From the NCBI RefSeq assembly GCF_964019385.1, contig NC_088643.1, positions 6,414,495-6,478,494 on the forward strand: a stretch of 64,000 nucleotides of DNA, written 5' to 3'. Made by a program: the position numbers and the translations under genes. This stretch comes from Sycon ciliatum (taxonomy: Eukaryota; Porifera; Calcarea; Leucosolenida; Sycettidae). Positions 21,511 through 33,277 of this stretch are shown here, piece by piece; the first letter of the stretch is position 1; the number at the start of each line of letters is the position of its first letter. Under the pieces are notes generated by a model. That model did not search any database. It saw nothing but the letters and a program-made list of their open reading frames with translations, and was not told the origin of the DNA.

Positions 21511-23555
21511 AACTGGCGACTGGCGAACGAGCTGGACACAGCAGCTTGTACCTGGGATAAAACAAAGCCATTCGACACGTGCAACAATGTGCTGCAGACG
21601 GTGAGCAGCGTGGCCAAGGACGTTTTGGGATACGTCAACCGTAGCAGACACCAGAAACCAGACCCTGCGATACAAGAGCTATCACTCAAGCAAAAGAATA
21701 TTCGTCTGAGTATCAACAACTCCACCAACCTAGCACTCAAGGCCAATCTGAAGAGACAGCGAAATGACCTTCAACACACCATCAGAGACAAGTGTCGAGC
21801 CAACGCTGAGGCGCTTCTGGAGGCCAAAGCAGCAGAGATTGAGAGGCTGAAGGACGGGGCACGCATGTTTAAGGCTGTGCACCTCATGAGACGACGGAAA
21901 GCCCAGAAACCGGCTGTGGCGGACGAGACTGGACGGTTTGCGGCAGCGACGGTCAAGCGGCAGCTGTCGTCAGAAGTCACTGCATGAAGCAGTTTCAAGG
22001 CGATGTCAGCCATGGCATGGACCCATTTGATGGAGCGCCGAGGCATCTCAACAAGCCCATTACATCTGCAGAAGTGATTACCAGCTTTAAGAAACTCAAC
22101 AACGGCAGAGCAGTGGGCCCCGATCTGGTCCCGGCGGAGCTGCTCAAGTATGGAGGGGATGCTCTGGCGCCAATATTTGCCACGATCTTGAATGGAATGT
22201 TTGAGATGCACGAGCACATCGACCTGGGAAAGGGGACATTATTCCCGCTCCAGAAACCCGGCAATCCAGTTGGACCTCCGAGTAACCTTCGACCAATTGT
22301 CCTGCTGACGGCACTGCGCAAAGCCCTCTCCATCATTACTCTTCAGAGAATATCATCACAAGTAGAACAATATCTCTCTTCAACGCACAGCGGTTTCCGC
22401 AGAGGCTGGTCAACGGCGGATGTGGTCTGGAGCCACCGTTGGTATGCTGCAGCCTGTCAGAAATACAAGAAGCAATTGGTGGTCCTCGGCATTGATATGT
22501 CAAAAGCATTTGACTGCATCCGCAGGGGCCGTCTACTGGCAGTTCTCAATTCCTTCCTGAATGAGGACGACATCCGTCTCATCCGTGTCCTACTAGCCAA
22601 CACGTCCTTCTGTGTACGCATCGGCACAGCAACATCCGAATCCGCCGACACCACTATCGGGACGCCCCAGGGCGATTCCTAATCCCCTGTTCTATTTGTG
22701 GTATATCTCGAGGCAGCTTTGCGGGATGTAAGTAGCCCTGCTACTGCCAGGGCTCGGCCATCATCGGAACTCGGCTTGCCATTTGAAATTGCGTACGCCG
22801 ACGACGCGGATTTCATCAGCACAGAGTCTGGCTGGTTGGGTGACCTGGAGCCGGTTATCGGTGACGTCCTCAACGGATGGGCTCTGAAGGTAAACCCGGA
22901 TAAAACTGAAATTACCGTTCTGGGCCGATCCCTGGACAGGGTGGCGGAACAGTGGCGCACCACCAAGAAGCTCGGCTCACTCCTCGGGGATAGCGAGGAT
23001 GTCTCTCGGAGGAAACAACTAGCCGCTGCAGCGTTTCGATCGCTCTGGTCACTATGGAGCCGGCGCAGTACCGTTGGAGAAGAACTGAGACTTCGTCTCT
23101 ACAATGCGTTTGTACTACCAGTGCTAGTATACAACGCCAGCACATGGGGACTCACGGCAGCTGCCGAGGGTGGACTCGACGCATTCCACCGCGGCCAGCT
23201 CCGTTCACTGATCGGCTTTGTCTGGCCGCAGAAGATCGCAACAACAGCACTCTACGACAGGTGCAAGGCAGAGCCGATCAGCCGGATCATCACCAGAGCT
23301 CGGTGGAGGCTATTTGGCCATATCCTTCGACTTCCCAGTGATGCCCCCGCCGTCCTAAGCATGGTCAGCTACTTTCAATGTGATGACCACAAGTGGAGAG
23401 GCCGCCCTCGCATCACCCTGCCGGTGAAGCTCGACGACGACCTCCACCGAGCTGCGTGCGGGCGATTGCAGAGTCTGGAAGATCTGGAGCGCCTATCAGA
23501 CGTAGCTGCAGTTCGAAGCGAATGGAGGCAGCTACTGGATATGACCTGCAAGTAG
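21511..23555 (+). pseudogene. LINE B reverse transcriptase, fused to LINE A
   Basis: Begins in the same frame as LINE A at a microrepeat junction (GAACTGGC units, 21497-21525). It contains a pre-RT helical region, RT motifs GRAVGPDLVPAELLKYGG, NLRPIVLLTALRKALS, GIDMSKAFDCIRRGRL, GTPQGDS and the catalytic YADDADFI. The C-terminus is of the LDAFHRGQLRSLIGFVWPQK / RARWRLFGHILRLPSD type common in non-LTR elements. A frameshift lies near 21980, and a single nonsense TAA at 22680-22682 replaces a codon between GDS and SPVLFVVYL. Otherwise open to the stop at 23555, so it died recently. Confidence 0.8.
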
Positions 23556-23857
23556 AGGTTGCGGCGATGAAACCGCGCCGTCACCTTTTTCCCAGACCAC
23601 GGAAATATCGCTCAATACACTTTAAACATTCTTTACACAAAGGATTTACAGCTACGTTTGTGCTTGTTCTCTTTATGTCTCCTATAAACTGCTTCTCTTA
23701 CCATGTCCAGCATAAGCGAACGTGTGGACTGTGTTTGTGCATGGGCGACTTGCACTTGCACTGTTGACGCTGCCGCGGAAATGCATACGAGAGAGCTTGG
23801 AAGCTCAGGGCCCTACACTATGCTTTTTTGCCTTGATGACCGGGACTGTGACTTTGT

Positions 23858-25304
23858 TTACTGGGAGATACTGAAGTGCTGTCTGACGAGGGTACGGAAT
23901 TTGGGCATATCTGGAGCTTGTCTAACACTGGGAGGCAGTTGGAGACACGTAGAGTAGCAGGAAAAGAAATGGAAATTTACGAATAGGGTAGACCTAGCTA
24001 GGGGGAGATGAACGCAGCTTCGGGCGGTGCCACCTGAATTGAACCAATTAAGGCACTGTAAATGAGCAGAGTGCTGGTCAAGAAAAATTGAATGTGCCAG
24101 GGTGCACTTGGAAGCATCAAGGTAGTGTTGCAGAGTGGTAGTGGATGCAGCAGCATACAAGTCTAGATTTGAGATATAGCGATCAGTACGAAATGTGATG
24201 CGCAGTAAACGGCGATGGAGAACTTCTAATTTACCTATGTGGGTTTTGTTAATGGTGGACCAGGCAGGGAAGCCGTACGTGAAGAGGGGAAGAATGTATG
24301 ATTTATAAAACATATTCCGGCAATTTTGGGGCAAATGGGACAAGTGACTTGACATTATGCCTACAGATCGGCATACTTTGGACGACACATGATCAGCATG
24401 GTGAGACCAGGAGAGGGCGGAATCTATGACAATGCCAAGGTGTTTATGGTGGGGCGCTACAGAGATAGGGTGACCGGGATCATCGGGAAAGTGGAAGATG
24501 GGCACTGGATCTGTGGGAGGGGGAAAAAGGAGGAGCTTATTTCGCAACAAGTTATTATTTTTGTGGTAGTCTCTAGCTTCTGTTTCTTTTTGCAGTTGTT
24601 CTTGTGCAACCCCCCCCCCCCCCCCCCCCACACACACACACATTTTTCGATGCCTAGTTGCAACGCTGACGCCGAGACCTCTGGTCAGTTGAGTTGCCCC
24701 CAGCTCTTCAGCACGTCGTCCCTACATCCCCCTAGGGGTTTTGTCCTTTTCCTCGTTTCTTTTTGTTCTCCACCTGTTTTCCAGTAGGGCTGTGTCAATA
24801 GTAAAAAATAATATAAAAAAAAGCTCGGTTTTTGTTCACATTTGGCTTAAGGTACCAAGTGCTCAGCCAGTGAACAATGTCGTTGATACAGGTCTTAACT
24901 TTGGGCTAGAGGGTGGCGTGAGATGGGGAGGAAGCAAGGACAGTTGTATCATCTGCAAACAAAGAAATATTGGGAATTGCATAGGGGAGGTCTTTAACGC
25001 ATGTGAGGAAGAGCAGGGGACCTATAATGGAGCCCTGGGGCACTCCGGATGTCACATACTCGGGGTCAGATAAGGTTCCATTCACTGTGACGCACTGATT
25101 TCGGTCCAAGAGGTAGCTAGTTATCAAGGCGAGTAGGGAGCCGGAGACACCATGGGCACGAAGTTTGGCGATCAGGCCCTTGTGCCACACGGTGTCGAAG
25201 GCCTTGGAGAGGTCGAAGAAACAGATGCAGGAGACCTTCCGCTGGTCTTTTAGGGAGCAGAGGTATTGGATTATGCGGGACAATTGCAAGGATTGCGCAC
25301 ATGT
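23858..25304 (-). pseudogene. LINE C reverse transcriptase, minus strand
   Basis: Read leftwards, 25304-24906 encodes RT motifs CFFDLSKAFDTVWHKGLI, TSGVPQGSIIGPLLFL and SLFADDTTVLASS. 24640-23858 encodes the thumb and C-terminus (KHLGIVIDSALSWSHHADHV, FYKSYILPLFTYGFPAW). The two halves are separated by stops and roughly 230 bp of foreign sequence with a C21 run and CA repeat (24609-24641). The 5' half of the element is missing. Confidence 0.8.
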
Positions 25305-25314
25305 ACAGCCTCGA

Positions 25315-25516
25315 CCTGTGTTTGAGCTGGGAGAGCTGTCGGAGTCACCTGAGAGTGTTGCTTCCAGCGTTCGCGTTGGTACTGGTCGAAAGTCGCCGAC
25401 ACGGCTCCCCGCACGGGACTCTGTTGGCATCGTAAATGTGGACCACCTCATGAAACAGTTCCGCACCTGCATCAGCGATCTTTTAGAGGAGCGGATGGAA
25501 ACGGTCCTAGATTAGT
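25315..25516 (+). pseudogene. LINE ORF1-like fragment
   Basis: A short plus-strand frame ending HLMKQFRTCISDLLEERMET then stop. It is Ser/Glu-rich, lies at the edge of LINE C and ahead of LINE D, and is probably the remnant of LINE D ORF1 left after an internal deletion. Weak call based on composition and position. Confidence 0.35.
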
Positions 25517-25689
25517 AGAAGGTACGAAGGGGGTTCTAGAACAAAGTTGACCCCGGAAGTGACCTTTCGATGGGTTGACATGACCCTGTCAATTTTTGAC
25601 GTGACCGTGTCAGAAATGTGACAGGTTATTTCGACATTACTTTATTTTGACATGTTGACGTGTTTCAATCACGTGCTTACCTGAAATGT

Positions 25690-26945
25690 CACGATTAAAC
25701 TTCTGGACACTTTCCATCCCGGTTCAAAATTGCCCACATCACCCCGATATTGAAGTCAAAACAAGACCCCCGTAATTGCCCTTCCAATCACCGCCCGGTG
25801 TCTCTCACGTCTATTCTCGCCAAACTCCTTGAGCAGCTCGTGTTCTCTCGTCTCCAGGTGTTTTTCCAAGAACGTTGCCCGTTCCATGAAGATCAATTTG
25901 GTTTCCGGAAGCACCGGTCGACCGCGCAACTCCTCACGAAGGTAACGAATGATTGGCTGCTAGCCCGCGAAGGGGGTCTGCATACAGCTGTTGTTTGCGT
26001 TGACCTGAAGAAGGCATTTGATACCGTGGAACACCAGCAACTTCTCATCGCAATCGCGGCCGTGGGTATTTCTGGCATAGCCCTGGCTTGGTTGCAGTCA
26101 TACCTCCGTGGACGACAGCAGCGCGTGGTTACCTACATCGGAACGTCTCCTCTGGTACCAGTTACTAGTGGCGTACCTCAAGGCACCATTCTGGGCCCTG
26201 TGCTCTTCAATTTATATGTGCAGAAGCTGCCGCTCACAGCTGATGCTCTTTCCTGCAAGCTTCCGATGTTCGCGGATGACATGACGCTGTATGCCAGTAG
26301 AAGGTCGCCAAATGAAGCTGTCAACGCCGTCAACAAGGTACTTTCAGTGCTTGCTCTAGATCTTGCGGACCTAGGGTTGTCAGTCAACTCTGCCAAAACT
26401 GTCGCCATGGTCATTTCCAAACTCCCCCTGCACCTGTCTGTTCCTGTGATACTCAACGATCAGGTATTGACCCGCGTTACCAGCACCCGAATCCTGGGGG
26501 TCATCATTGATGACCGCCTAACGTGGTCGCCTCACATTGACTTTGTAATTCGCAAGACATGTGCTAAGGTTGGCGCTCTTCGTCGGTCCTTTCGGCAATT
26601 GAGCAGGAAGGCCAGGAGGCAATTTATTGTATCAGTCATTCTACCTGATCTTTTGTACTGTTGCTCGTGTTTTGTAACGAAGCTGTCCGCTAAGGACCGC
26701 CAAAGGCTCTCTACTGTGTTCCGCCGTGCTGTGCGAGCTACCTGTGGTGCTAAGTCACAGGACGACATCACGCCATTATTGACCACATTGGCGATTTATC
26801 CATTTGAACACTATGTAATTCTCAACTTTGCCCAGTTTATTCATAGAAATCATGTCATCATCTCACTGTCTACCCTAACGGAATTATTTCCACCGATCAC
26901 AACAGGCCTTAGAACTAGAAGCCACTCTAATGCTTCCATTGCCAC
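25690..26945 (+). pseudogene. LINE D reverse transcriptase
   Basis: Jockey/CR1-type RT from RFKIAHITPILKSKQDP onward. Motifs seen in order: NHRPVSLTSILAKLLEQLV, DQFGFRKHRSTAQLL, CVDLKKAFDTVEHQQLL, TSGVPQGTILGPVLFNLYV, catalytic MFADDMTLYAS, then ILGVIIDDRLTWSPHIDFV and a LLYCCSCF thumb. The RT is uninterrupted for more than 400 codons. No ORF1 or endonuclease precedes it, and the C-terminus is cut at 26945 by another insertion. Confidence 0.85.
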
Positions 26946-27265
26946 ATTATATATATTTATATTTATTACAACATCTCAAGACTCGGTGGAAACACCGGCC
27001 AATGTTAAAGAGAGTGGGTGATTGCCAACCACGGCGATAAATAAAAGTAAGGGGAGGGAAAAAGAAAGAGTAGCAAAATGAACAGCAACAACTCCGTAAA
27101 GAAAGAGAAAGATAATGTCAAATAAAAACAGTGAAAAACACAGAGACGCAAAGGACATGTGGATAATGAGCTATGCATGTCGTGGTAAATAAGGGGCGGC
27201 ACCGATCTTAAACAGGCGGAGTGAGGTCACATCTAAGCACCGGACAACTGATGGAGTAAATTCTT
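26946..27265 (-). mobile_element. Minus-strand LINE/SINE 3' end inserted in LINE D
   Basis: It interrupts LINE D between codons for HSNASIAT and FSNRAA. The left border, read on the minus strand, is an A/T tail (AATAAATATAAATATATATA), as expected for the 3' end of a retroelement. No coding frame is recognised. Confidence 0.55.
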
Positions 27266-27632
27266 TTTCTAATCGTGCCGCAATTTTTTTAATACACTGC
27301 CTGCCGAGTGGCGCAGACACCACCGTACCTCTACATTTGCAAACCAACTCAGGGATCTTTTTAAAGACCCAGTGGCGTTTAAGAAGTATTTTGACCTTCT
27401 TTTTGGAATCTGTTGAGTTTCTCGATGATCTTGATAGTTCTTGTACTAAGCTTGAAGTTGACTTGGTGTTTGATTACTGTACTGCTTGATGTCTGGATTC
27501 CAATTTTTTCTATTTTTTCTTTTCTTTTCTTTTCCTTTCCTTTCCACTTACCCCGTTATTGGCCCTCTTAAGAGTTGTGTGTATCACTGTTGAGGCATCC
27601 GATGGTAAATAAAATAAATACTACTACTAACT
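27266..27632 (+). mobile_element. LINE D C-terminus and 3' tail
   Basis: Resumes after the insertion with a CLPSGADTT pattern (ORF2 C-terminal LPSG motif), then a T-rich 3' UTR with (CTTTT)n words, ending in GGTAAATAAAATAAATACTACTAC. The position and match to the interrupted C-terminus suggest it completes LINE D. Confidence 0.6.
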
Positions 27633-28901
27633 ATTTTTGTGATTAATATGCATGTGGGGTGTTGTGAGAACTCAGTTTTACGATACACGTCATCAGAATA
27701 ATTATGATGAGCCTTCGTTTTCCTGTAACACCCGCGTTAAGATGATAATAACACCCCTCATGATGTGCTGAGAATGCAACTCATCCATATGACGATCCTC
27801 ATACATGAAAATCCAGACAAAGACATTATTATCATTGCCCGCATCTGTAAGCACACTCTATGTATGCTGAATTTTTGCTGGTATATACATGTATGTAAGC
27901 TCCCCCCCCCCCCGCCCCCCCCCCCCCTGCCTCATGACCCCAGTATTCTCACTACTAAAGCTGCAGATACGTGTACATGTACATGTACCACCACTGCATG
28001 ATGACTTTTTGTTGGTGTGTAAGCTCCCCCACCTCACTCCTCAGCCTCGAAGCGCATGACCCCAGTGCGCTCGCTAGTACAATAGTAGTAGTAAAGCTCC
28101 AGATACCACCACTGCATGGAGCACGTACATGCTGACAGTGGTGCATCAATCTATCAATGACAATGTCACTGAGATGTTGTGGGTGACAGGAGATCCTCAA
28201 TGGTTGTGCATGCTAACACGGTCAGAGATGACAGGAGACGCTATCTACTCACACATGAAAGAGCAAAGCCGCTCGAATGTTCTATGCTAGCTAGCACACA
28301 CTATCACGTCCTCAGTCCGAGCATTAGCATTGTTGTGCATGCTGACGCTGTCGGAGCTAACCATGACATAATTATATTGGAAGCGATGATAAAATCATTT
28401 CTACATGAAACAACAAGGCCACTCGAATGTTCTGTATGCTAGCACACACTATCACTACCTAACCGATGGCAGGTTGGAGCTAGCTTGGCGAGAGGGATTG
28501 GAAGCTATGATAGTACCATCTCCACATGAAACGACAAAGCCGCTGGAATTTTCTAGCACACCATACTCAACCTACACAAGTAGGATGTCCAGTTTAGTAC
28601 TCTTATTCAGAAGAAACAGTTTTGCACAAATCGAGGTCAATCTCAAAGACGCCGTCCACATCTCCAAGGGGGTGTCTCTAGAGACTTTGCTGTGCAATCG
28701 CACAGCCTTTACTCGCATATACCTCGAGTTATACTGAATTTGCTGACATGATGATGATTGTATTCTTAGGTCCTCTCAGGAGACTTTGCAGAGGGGAGAC
28801 GGGCGCCAGATCTCAAAACAGCCGCAGACTGCAAACAGACTAGGAACATATTGAATTTGTCTTATCTACGTTGGTAGGCATGCAGGTTAACAAGTCTCGG
28901 C
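27633..28901. other. No gene; diverged tandem repeats
   Basis: 27890-28010 and 28011-28120 are related units (GTAAGCTCCCCC ... CATGACCCCAGT ... CACCACTGCATG), the first with a long C-run at 27901-27926. 28245-28560 holds three related units with ACATGAAA(C/G)...AAGCCGCTCGAATGTTCT. 28430-28510 is the reverse complement of 36600-36690, making it the outermost arm of the 28-37 kb inverted structure. Confidence 0.6.
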
Positions 28902-28992
28902 ACTAGCGTTGCAGCTGCCTGCATGCTCGCAGTATACAATTATAATGCCTTTGTATTCTATTAGGGATATTAACTCAGTAGCAAGAGCAGGG

Positions 28993-29000
28993 TATAAATA
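28993..29000 (+). promoter_or_regulatory. TATA box of left-arm 225-codon gene
   Basis: TATAAATA lies 84 bp upstream of the ATG at 29084. The matching site in the right arm reads TATTAATA, so the arm with the intact gene has the weaker TATA element. Confidence 0.6.
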
Positions 29001-29083
29001 GCTATGATCTGCTCACCCGCAGTATCAGTTTTTAGAAACAATTAATTTTACCAGTATCTCTATCTCCAGTGTTTTCGTCCAAA

Positions 29084-30255
29084 ATGCTTTCTAGAACATC
29101 AGTAGAATTTGTGATTGATGGCGTAGCCAAAGGGCTACAGACAAGACATAAGTCCAAGGGTTGTTGTTGTTGTTGTTTATTTATTTTACATCGCATAGCA
29201 AACGGGCAGTTCTCCCAATATTATGAAAGCGATGACAACCAGTAAGAAAAATCAGAAATGAAGAGAAAAATAAATGAAAAATAAAATACGAAAATGGAAG
29301 TAGCAATGAGGGGAGGCAGGGTCAAGACGAGCAGAAAAAATGGATCTCAATGGATGGGCCAGGGGGAGGGGAAGGTTGCGACCCAACTAACCTCGAGTGG
29401 TCATGCCGGTTGGCGGGCCTTGCAATACAATTCGGGACGACAACAGCTCACTGGCGATTCCAGAACGGATTCTAAATGTCAGGAGTTGGAGCTTGCATTT
29501 CCCTCGTTCCAGCACTGGGCAGACACCCAGCCTGGTGTACAGGAGAAGAGTGTGGGCCAATGGGTGCTCATTGGCCACGCAACAGATGCAACGTTTATCC
29601 AGTTTGGCTACTGTGTTCCACTGCTCAGCGGACAGTCCTGGGAGAAACGCATTCGACGCATATAGAATGTCCTGTATGACAAGGGCAAGGGTAAGAAATA
29701 CCCAGAGTTTTCGCCCGCTAGGAGCTACCACTACACGGAGGGTCCAATCGCCTCTATTAAAGTCAAAGGAGTGGCCCGAAAAGGGAAGTATGGCCAAGTA
29801 ATTGTCGAACTCACCAAGAAGCTCCGGTGCGTTGTTGCAGCGCTCTACGAGTATCACCCTCCATACGGAGAGCGCTTCAAAGTGAGAGGGTAGACCGAAT
29901 AGCAACAAACTATTATCCAGCGAAGATTAGCAGCGAAGATGGCACAACCAAACACGGCCGTGACGTGTATATGAAGGGAACATCTACGGTACCCATTGAA
30001 GCGTTCAAGGTTCGAACGCTCGAGGATTACTATGTCTATCCAGCGACAATTTCATGGAAGAAAGAGAGCAGGGTGTACAAATGTACCCTGGGGGTCATCC
30101 CCTGCAACCATGTCGGGGAGGCTAGAACTACCCAGCGTACATGCAAACCCAACGAGGCCAACATCCTCATTGCTTCGTGTGATACTATGGATCAACTGAT
30201 GAAGGCATTTGAAGAGAATTGGACATCAGCCTCATCCACAGGAGAAGAGCAATAG
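29084..30255 (+). pseudogene. Left-arm copy of the 225-codon gene, broken by a LINE
   Basis: The first 26 codons (MLSRTSVEFVIDGVAKGLQT onward) match the right-arm gene. A minus-strand LINE fragment then interrupts at 29161, after which coding sequence resumes near 29691. A further frameshift separates the middle from the part ending ENWTSASSTGEEQ (30255). It retains the better TATA box. Confidence 0.75.
29161..29690 (-). mobile_element. LINE 3' fragment inserted in palindrome left arm
   Basis: The minus-strand frame reads VIQDILYASNAFLPGLSAEQ, then LDKRCICCVANEHPL, the RT thumb region of Jockey/CR1-like LINEs. Its 3' tail is (CAA)n, seen as (TTG)n at 29161-29180. A short CAAGGG direct repeat flanks it. 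The right arm has the uninterrupted target site. Confidence 0.8.
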
Positions 30256-30559
30256 GAGGAGGACGATACGCTTGCCGAGCTGTTCGCCTGAATGCTGGTA
30301 AGCAATGTATTTTAATACAATAATTGCACAACACAACCCAGACATTCAAACACCTCCCCGTACTATACTCACACATACACTTACACACTTATCACTTCTC
30401 GCTGAAAACGCTTCTTTATTCTGGTTTCTAGTAGTAGTAGTATAAGACGTACGAAAAAGATGTGTAGGTAGTTAGAAGAAACACTTGTATGATAGATGTG
30501 GAACTAGTAAGAACGAAACAGATATGAAAGAACTCCACTTGGAGTGTGGGTATAAATTA

Positions 30560-30790
30560 TTATTCATTCGGTCTTACGATTTGTGCTTTGTATGCTACAC
30601 TCTTTATCTTGATCTCTCGTCCTGAATTGAAAATGTATCGACTTCGCTTTCGTATCTTGCTAATTCTCACTTTCATCCGTCCATCATCGAATGGGATTTC
30701 TTGAAATGTAATGGTCTCACTGTTCTTGACGCGAACGATTTCATCTCCTTCTTGCTGCTCTTGGGGAGGGTTATCAACTTGATTCTCCAT
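30560..30790 (-). CDS. 76-aa basic protein, left-arm copy (unrecognised)
   Basis: Starts MENQVDNPPQEQQEGDEIVR and ends with a Lys/Arg/Ile-rich half (RMKVRISKIRKRSR). It differs from the right-arm copy by only two residues (Y/F and P/T) and has no frameshift, so the pair is recent or under constraint. The sequence before the ATG is a long pyrimidine tract ending TGACTTTCAG, a good 3' splice site, so this may be the last exon of a longer gene. I do not recognise the family; nucleic-acid binding is only a guess from charge. Confidence 0.5.
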   Translation of the reverse strand: MENQVDNPPQEQQEGDEIVRVKNSETITFQEIPFDDGRMKVRISKIRKRSRYIFNSGREIKIKSVAYKAQIVRPNE

Positions 30791-31336
30791 CTGAAAGTCA
30801 CAATGTAAAAAGCAAACAAAACAAAAACCAAAAAATGTATAATAATTTACTTTTTCCTACTCTGCTGTATACAGCAGCCCTGGGCGAGTTGTTTATTGAA
30901 ATGTGGCATTTTTTTCTTGGTGTACTTCCGGATGTCCAGCTATACAACAAAATCAGGGTGGCTATGGTCAGTTCTTGAGCTTGATCCGGAAACCTTGCAC
31001 GTTAACTAGCTGTAAAATGGTTCAAAGCGCAAACTTGAGTGACACGACTGGATTTTATTGAGTAGCGTTGTACGTTTTGGTGGGGTGGGGGGGGGGGAGG
31101 AGGGGGCTCTCTTCCTGCTACTTAACATGCAAGGTTTCCGGATCAAGCTCAAGAACTGACCATTGCCACCGTGATCTTGTTGTATAGCTGGACATAGGGT
31201 AGTACACCAAGTAAAAAATGCCACATTTCAATAAACAACTCGCCCAGGGCTGCTGTATACAGCAGAGTAGGATAAAGTAAATTATTATACATTTTTTGGT
31301 TTTTGTTTTGTTTCCTTTTTACATTGTGACTTTCAG

Positions 31337-31567
31337 ATGGAGAATCAAGTTGATAACCCTCCCCAAGAGCAGCAAGAAGGAGATGAAATCGTTCGCGTCA
31401 AGAACAGTGAGACCATTACATTTCAAGAAATCCCATTCGATGATGGACGGATGAAAGTGAGAATTAGCAAGATACGAAAACGAAGTCGATTCATTTTCAA
31501 TTCAGGACGAGAGATCAAGATAAAGAGTGTAGCATACAAAGCACAAATCGTAAGAACAAATGAATAA
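31337..31567 (+). CDS. 76-aa basic protein, right-arm copy (unrecognised)
   Basis: Mirror copy of the 30.6-kb gene. Acidic, Gln-rich N-terminus (DNPPQEQQEGDEIVRVKN), central FQEIPFDDGRMKVRI, basic C-terminal half. ATG at 31337 directly follows TTTTTACATTGTGACTTTCAG, again a plausible acceptor. Its 3' side faces the 225-codon gene of the same arm (convergent, about 270 bp apart). Function unknown. Confidence 0.5.
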   Translation: MENQVDNPPQEQQEGDEIVRVKNSETITFQEIPFDDGRMKVRISKIRKRSRFIFNSGREIKIKSVAYKAQIVRTNE

Positions 31568-31837
31568 TAATTTATACCCACACTCCAAGTGGAGTTCTTT
31601 CATATCTGTTTCTTTCTTACTAGTTCCACATCTATCATACAAGTGTTTCTTCTAACTACCTACACATCTTTTTCGTACGTCTTATACTACTACTACTAGA
31701 AACCAGAATAAAGAAGAGTTTTCAGCGAGAAGTGATAAGTGTGTAAGTGTATGTGTGAGTACAGTGCGGGGAGGTGCTTGCATGTCTGGGTTGGGTTGTA
31801 CAATTATTGTATTGAAAAACACATTGCTTACCAGCAT

Positions 31838-32515
31838 TCAGGCGAACAGCTCGGCAAGCGTATCATCCTCCTCCTCATGCTCTTCTCCTGTGGATGAGGC
31901 TGATGTCCACTTCTCTTCAAATGCCTTCATCGGTTGATCCATCGTATCACACGGAACAATTAGGATGCAGGCCTCGTTGGGTTTGCATGTACGCTGGGTA
32001 GTTCTAGCCTCCCCGACATGGTTGCAGAGGATGACCCCCAGGGTACATTTGTACACCCTGCTCTCTTTCTTCCATGAAATTGTCGCTGGATAGACATAGT
32101 AATCCTCGAGCGTTCGAACCTTGAACGCTTCAATGGGTACCGTAGATGTTCCCTTCATATACACGTCACAGCCTTGTTTGGTTGTGCCATCTTCGCTGCT
32201 AATCTTCGCTGGATAATAGTTTGTTGCTATTCGGTCTAGCCTCTCACTTTGAAGCGCTCTCCGTATGGAGGGTGATACTCGTAAGAGCGCTGCAACAACG
32301 CACTGGAGCTCCTTGGTGAGTTCGACAATTACTTGGCCATACTTCCCTTTTCGGGCCACTCCTTTGACTTTAGTAGACGCCATTGGACCCTCCGTGTAGT
32401 GGTCGCTCCAACCGGGCGAAAGCTCTGGATATGTCCTACCCTTGGACTTACGTCTTGTCTGTAGCCCTTTGGCTACGCCATCAATCACAAATTCTACTGA
32501 TGTTCTAGAAAGCAT
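31838..32515 (-). CDS. 225-aa protein, right-arm copy (unrecognised)
   Basis: Intact frame from ATG 32515. An upstream in-frame ATG exists at 32590, but the 32515 start is conserved in both arms and sits the right distance from the TATA site. The protein starts MLSRTSVEFVIDGVAKGLQT, has a basic stretch KVKGVARKGKYGQVIVELTK, a central AKISSEDGTTKQGCDVYMKG, a Cys-containing region KCTLGVILCNHVGEARTTQR, and an acidic tail EEHEEEDDTLAELFA. No membrane segment or familiar catalytic motif. I do not recognise it. Conservation of frame in a palindrome arm while the other arm is broken suggests it was functional when duplicated. Confidence 0.55.
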   Translation of the reverse strand: MLSRTSVEFVIDGVAKGLQTRRKSKGRTYPELSPGWSDHYTEGPMASTKVKGVARKGKYGQVIVELTKELQCVVAALLRVSPSIRRALQSERLDRIATNYYPAKISSEDGTTKQGCDVYMKGTSTVPIEAFKVRTLEDYYVYPATISWKKESRVYKCTLGVILCNHVGEARTTQRTCKPNEACILIVPCDTMDQPMKAFEEKWTSASSTGEEHEEEDDTLAELFA

Positions 32516-32692
32516 TTTGGAGGAAAAAACTGGAGAGAGGATTACTGGTAAATTGTTTCTAAAAACTGATATTGCGGGTGAGCAGATCATAGCTATTAAT
32601 ACCCTGCTCTTGCTACTGAGTTAGTATCCCTATTAGAATACAAAGGCATTATAATTGTATACTGCGAGCATGCAGGCAGCTGCAGCGCTAAT

Positions 32693-33277
32693 GGATCTCT
32701 TGCCATTTTTTCCAATTATTTACTCCTCAGGTTAACACTGTCTATCGCTTTTCTGGACCTATCGCTTTTTTCTTTGCCCAAGAAGAAGTAGTTGCAGCCA
32801 AAGCTCATGCGTATCGGCTCATCAAGGCCACCCCGGGAACGTCGCTCATTGGCTACAACCATAGAAACGGCACTGTAAAAACCTGAACTGGGATTCATAC
32901 TTGGCACGCGCACAATGGCAGTCGACCTTGCAGGTATAGCTTTTTTATGTGTTGGATCAGATTAGTTGAGGGTAACGTAATGCAATTTCTGTGGAAGAGA
33001 GGAGAGGGCGTATGTGGCAAATGGTGTGTACATGTGCAGGATTCAGGATTGTGGCCATCACCTCATGATCAGTTTTGGTCCTGACTTCCATGTACCTGTG
33101 TTACATGCGCGATGCGACCACGGTAACACAGAACATAAAATACAATGAGAATGATGTCAGCTGGCATCGACATAATATAACCTGCATGCATGTGCAGTAT
33201 GCAGTCCAGTACATGGCTGTGGGTTTAAAAGAAGCATGAACTCATGTGTGCGGTAGTCTTGGAAGGCGTGTGGCCGA
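32693..33277. other. Spacer between the two palindromes, no gene
   Basis: No recognisable coding sequence. It contains a short TACATGTGCAGG-type segment and T/C-rich stretches. Confidence 0.5.

Larger units (their letters stand above)
28902..32692. repeat. Large palindrome 1 (arms about 1.58 kb)
   Basis: Left arm 28902-31010 and right arm 31117-32692 are reverse complements, separated by about 106 bp with a G-run (31081-31107). The left arm is longer only because of a LINE fragment of about 530 bp (29161-29690); without it both arms are about 1.58 kb. Each arm carries the same two genes: a 225-codon gene and a 76-codon gene. Confidence 0.9.
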
